Below, piece after piece: positions 59,820-64,000 of a stretch of 64,000 nucleotides of DNA. Position numbers and translations under genes: made by a program. The DNA comes from Sorex araneus (lineage: Eukaryota > Chordata > Mammalia > Eulipotyphla > Soricidae): positions 50,748,292 through 50,812,291 of the forward strand of contig NC_073311.1 of NCBI RefSeq assembly GCF_027595985.1, given 5' to 3'. The stretch's first letter is position 1; every line of letters begins with the position of its first letter. The notes under the pieces are model-generated. The model was given only the letters and a program-made list of their open reading frames with translations. It made no database searches and was not told the DNA's origin.

Positions 59820-60375
59820 AAAGTCTCTTGCCCACATGCCTGGCTGCCTTCCCCGGGGCCCCTCGGAGGGGATGGGCTCCAGCTTCCCTCCCTGCCCTGA
59901 GCAGAGCTCCCGGTGGCCGAAGACCACGGGAATCTAGCCACAGCCATGCTCAAGGCCCCTCCCCACATGTTCGGATGGGCCTCATGCATGAAGGTACGGG
60001 CAGAGGAACCAGGTATGTGTAATCCCATCAACAGCAAACATCTAGAGACTTAAAAGAAAGCTTCCAGAAGCACGTGGACACAAAGCAGCCACACAATATC
60101 TTATAACCTACTTTTCCTTCTGGGAGAAACTTGCAAGCTACTGAGAGCTTCCTGCCCACATGGGACAGCCTCACAAGCTTCCCATGGTGTATCTATATGC
60201 CAAAGCCAGTAACCACCTGACTCTTACTCCCCTGACCCTGAAAGAGCCTCCAATGCAGCATCGTTGGGAAGGCTGAGAAGAGAAAGGTTTCTAAAATCTC
60301 AGGGATAGGACGAATGTAGAGGTTACTGAGACCGCTTGAGCAACTCGAAAATCAACGGGATTTCTTGATCATGAT
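59820..60375 (+). repeat. Family C element
   Basis: Plus-strand copy with the GC-rich head (CCCCTCGGAGGGGATGGGCT), middle (ATCCCATCAACAGC) and end (GAGCAACTCGAAAATCAACG). Confidence 0.7.
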
Positions 60376-60429
60376 TGTGATGACTTATACTGTGCATAAT
60401 GTCTAAGTTTGAAAGCCATAAAAAAATAG

Positions 60430-60520
60430 CTAAGGGGCTGAAGTGATAGTGCAGCAGGTAGGGCGGTTGCCTTCCATGCGGCCGACCTGGGTTCGATTCC
60501 CAGTGTCCCAGTTAGTTCCT
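60430..60520 (+). repeat. SINE-A, head only
   Basis: Head and B box well preserved, body cut off after TCCCAGTGTCCCA. Confidence 0.75.
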
Positions 60521-62539
60521 GTTCATAAGAAATGGAAGGGAATTGGCCTCCCATTGTATGAGAAGGGCATAGGGAAACACTCTGATCTGTATCATACTAT
60601 ACAAACATAACTTTTACTTTTCTCTTCCAAATTTACCTTTGTTTCAGACACAACCACAGAAATTCTCTGTGCAAAGGAAGAAAAAACAATTTAAAAAATC
60701 CAAATGAAGGATTTGGAAATGAGTAAATGCTTCTCAATATAGGCTCATAGGCAGAACAGCACATAACAATGCTTTATCTACTCCTTTTCCTGACAGTCCT
60801 ATACTGGGTTTTTCTGGGTAACATGGGAAGTATTTATAGAATATGTGGAGAGGAACTCCTTAACAGGGTAGCAGACAAAACTCTGTTCATTTTCCTAGCT
60901 TCTCTGAAGGTATTCTTTTCTCTCAAATTAGTGGTAATACAATATATAAACATAGTTCTCAAAATCCCAACTGAAGTTTATGTAAAAGACAAATATCCAT
61001 AATACTCTGAAGATCAAGGAGGCAGACATCATTACCACGTCTCCATCAACTCCGATGCAAGTTGTTTTTAATATATTCTGAAAACACTTAGAATATGCTC
61101 CCTGAAGTTCTCTCCGTAAAACTTGTTTTTTCTCATCCATGGGTTTAATGCTATATTTACAAGGCATTTGTGAGGACCATTTAAAATTAAAACTATACAT
61201 ATAAAGCATTAAGCAGAATGCTAAAACATGATAAATACTTGGTAAATATGCATTGCTTTTATAGCTGTGTGCAGTAATACTGAATGCACTAAAGGCCATG
61301 ACTCTTTATGTTGTTTTAGATGATCATGAATGCACAGATTTGCAGGGCTGAGGAGAAATTAAGTGCTTTTGATTTAAAATCTATTCCAAATGCCTCAAGA
61401 GTTTGATTTCTAAGGATTGGCATTATCATTTTCTTAAGAAACCAAATTAGGGGTGTGGGAGAGATAGCACATCAGGTAGAGCATTTGCCTTGCATGTAGC
61501 CAACCTGGGTTGGATTCCCAGCATCCCATATGGTCCCTTGAGCACCACCAGGAGCAGAGCCAGGAGTAACCCTTGTGCATCGCCGGGGGTGACCGAAAAA
61601 GTAAAAAAAAAAAAAAAAGAAACCAAATAGGAATGACCTGGTTTATATCATTCAAAATAATTATAGATAATTTAGAAAAATTTAGATTTTTATTTTTCCC
61701 AAAGATAAAAAGCATCTATTTTTATTGATGGTATAATCAAGTTTAAAGAATAATATTTTAGTGTAAGGCCAGACTCACTTAAAATGTAAACCAATCTATC
61801 TGCACCCACAAAAATTCTTTATTTGATACTCATATGAAAAGCCTCTAATCCTTGGAATAAGAATAGCAGTAGTCACAAAAAGGCCAGATTTTGTGACCAG
61901 ACCAGCTGTTTTCAAATACTAATTCTTTCACTGATCACATGATTAAACTTCAATAAAGAATTTTACTTTTCTAAGCTTCAATGTACAGTTAAGCATACTG
62001 TAGTGACAGTAGGTCTGATTTCACAGAATTGTTGTGAACATCAAAATGAATGAGGTAAAAGTCCTTTGAAGCAGAACTTGGAATATATAAATGATGTAGA
62101 ATAAGTTATATTATTTAAACACAGGAGCAAACCTAAGGAGCATATTTATTTTTTAAAGGGATAGTTCAATGGTGTATCCTAATAAACCCATCAGAGAAGT
62201 CTACTCTGATAAAATTAGATCTTTCTGAGCCTGATATTTGGTAGGATAAAATCTTGGAAACATCCAGAAACCAATGACAATCTACTGAACTTTTCTTCCT
62301 ATGTTCCCAACATTAGTATTAATGCATATTTGCTATTCCTATGAATGCTTCTTCTTTTACTCCTCAAGATAGAAATCATTCTGCCACAAATGTGTGTTAA
62401 TGCATGTCATTTTTCAGGTCAGAATCTTAAGTCCCTTAAACATCATAGGAAATATTTTGGAGACTTTATTGAATACTTTCATTTCCCTCTTAGGCCCTTC
62501 AGGTCCCTATCTGTGTGAGGGAGACAGAACTCACAGGAA
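60521..62539. other. Unique AT-rich sequence around one SINE-A
   Basis: Nothing recognised apart from 61446-61617. Confidence 0.5.
61446..61617 (+). repeat. SINE-A
   Basis: Well preserved with a small internal deletion, A16-type tail, flanked by AAGAAACCAAAT. Confidence 0.88.
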
Positions 62540-62545
62540 CTGTGT

Positions 62546-63726
62546 TGTAAAAAACTAAGGCTCGCGGAGGGGTGAGTGCACTCTCGGGCTCTCCGGGCGG
62601 CTCTGTCTCACCGCCCACGTTCGGTGCCCCGGAACCCCTGTGTGTGCTGTCAGTCAAGGGCAGGCGACAGAAGGAAGGAAGAAGGCCAGACTGGTTGCTC
62701 GATCAGTTTATTTCATTCTCTCTCTCCGCTTCTCTCCCGCTCTCAGTCTCTCTCTGGATCTGTGGATCTGACCCCCCAACCCACTCTTACAGCCTAGTTA
62801 AATCTCCACAGCATGAGGGGGTTGGGGCGTATACATAGGTGTGGTCACCATCAATAGGGTAAGGTTCCTTTCCCTTAGGGGACTCTTCTCCTAGGACTTA
62901 ATTCTCTTTCAGCAGGAGGATCCACCCAAGGGCGGAGTCCCATGAATGTGTTTCTCTTCTCCTCAGCCAGCAAACATATAAGAATTCATAATATTAATCA
63001 TTTTGTATGGACACAATAAGAAATGCATTAAAGCTTATAGAATTGCTCTCCAGGGGCCGTCTCGATCTCAGACTACAGTGCTCAGGCCAGATCAGTCTTT
63101 CCTATCCCTAGCAGGGTCCTACTCTCGTCATTACTTTTGGATCATGACAGTATTTGTCTACGATCAAGCTCTTAACTTATAGTTAAGAATTAGGCACTTT
63201 GGTCAGGCCCATCTCAATGCCAGAGTAGCACATAACTCACCGCTTGCCCTGGATCCTTCCCGTCCCTCATCGGGACCCTGCTTTTGGGGTGCTAGGAACT
63301 GAGAGCAACTGAGGCTTAAGTGGAGAAAACAGATGCCCGGGAGGGAATAATATTCAAGGCCAATTAAATCCTAAATTACAAAAATATAATATTGTCTTCT
63401 TGTGTCTATACAAAACAGACATAGCTTTAAAGTAAATTATTCAAAAGGCACAAGAAGAGGAGAAAGGCAATATTAACTTATATAATAGAAATTCAGTATC
63501 TTAGGAAGGTCTGACCTTACAAATTAGCAGAGTCAGATTAAGGGAAAGCCGCAGATTAACTCTTTTGGGGAAGAGAGCACGGAGAAGTGATTATAGCTAA
63601 ACAAAGGGATGGGAGAGATTCGGGAACACCTTGATGTGTGTGACTGGGGTAAGCCTAAACTCCGGGGAAAACCGGGACAAGCTACTTGTGGCAAGGAGAG
63701 AAAGGACAAAATAATGTCATCCTACA
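62546..63726 (-). mobile_element. Solo LTR, copy 2 (class II-like)
   Basis: Begins TGTAAAAAAC and ends CATCCTACA, flanked by CTGTGT (62540-62545 and 63727-63732). AATAAA on minus at 62707-62712. It is 1181 bp, very similar to copy 1 over the first 600 bp or so and more diverged in the rest. Same orientation as copy 1. Confidence 0.85.
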
Positions 63727-64000
63727 CTGTGTCATTTAGCAAACTTGGTCTGCAGTTACTAGAGTTGCTAGCCAGTTTAGCATTGAAGCATCACTGGCAG
63801 TGATTGGAGTTACAGGAGAGAGTATCCAGGATATTCATTCCCAGGCTCTCTTCCTTCCGAATTCTGGATTGGTAAAACCTGAACATTCTATATTTCAGAC
63901 AATGGTCCCCATCACAGTAGTCCCAAAGTTTAGCAAACACCTTCCCTCTTAGTCATTTTGTGGATAAGTTTGCTGACACATAGTTCATGCCCCTTTATCT

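Noticed and set aside
46756-63726. One provirus with LTRs at 46.8 and 62.5 kb
   Set aside because: Each LTR has its own different target duplication and the DNA between them is the CLEC1B gene.

Overview
The window is mammalian nuclear DNA, most likely from a shrew (Sorex, probably S. araneus). Three observations point there: dozens of copies of one tRNA-derived SINE family with an A box, a B box, a conserved body and an A-rich tail; a decayed RTE-type retrotransposon of the kind reported as shared between parasitic nematodes and the common shrew (recalled, not checked); and two multi-exon genes that are clear orthologues of human C-type lectin genes. The species is an inference. No rRNA, functional tRNA, CRISPR or prokaryotic feature was seen.

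Two genes are supported, both from the myeloid part of the NK gene complex. CLEC12B lies on the minus strand (start codon 30712, stop ending at 21121; six coding exons, 276 codons plus stop, human length). CLEC1B (CLEC-2) lies on the plus strand (start codon 49658, stop ending at 59246; six coding exons, 230 codons plus stop, one more than human). They are head-to-head, as in human, with about 19 kb between start codons. In both genes every exon joins in frame with AG/GT borders and no stop or frameshift, so both look functional. CLEC12B carries an ITIM (VTYSTL) and should be inhibitory. CLEC1B carries a hemITAM (DEDGYITL) and should activate through Syk.

Layout. 1-21 kb: no gene found; SINEs, L1 tails, a twin-primed RTE copy (6965-9875), and two solo LTRs with target duplications (11724-12663, itself holding an L1 tail, and 16184-16649 inside an L1). 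21.1-30.7 kb: CLEC12B. 30.7-49.6 kb: intergenic, repeat-rich, with a possible LTR near 40 kb, about 2.7 kb of unassigned sequence at 43.5-46.1 kb and a 1.04-kb solo LTR at 46756-47792. 49.6-59.3 kb: CLEC1B. 59.3-64 kb: more repeats and a second LTR of the same family (62546-63726).

Repeat names are local. SINE-A has a tRNA-like head and an A-rich tail. SINE-B has the same head joined to a body ending in ACAGTG/CACTGT-type repeats. Family C is a longer relative of the SINE-B body. The SINE-B/C body also occurs just upstream of the endonuclease region of the RTE copy, which suggests these short elements are partly RTE-derived. I found no undescribed protein system. The most interesting signals are the RTE-SINE link, the paired LTRs flanking CLEC1B, small structural oddities in the mobile elements, and the CLEC1B ligand-face residues.
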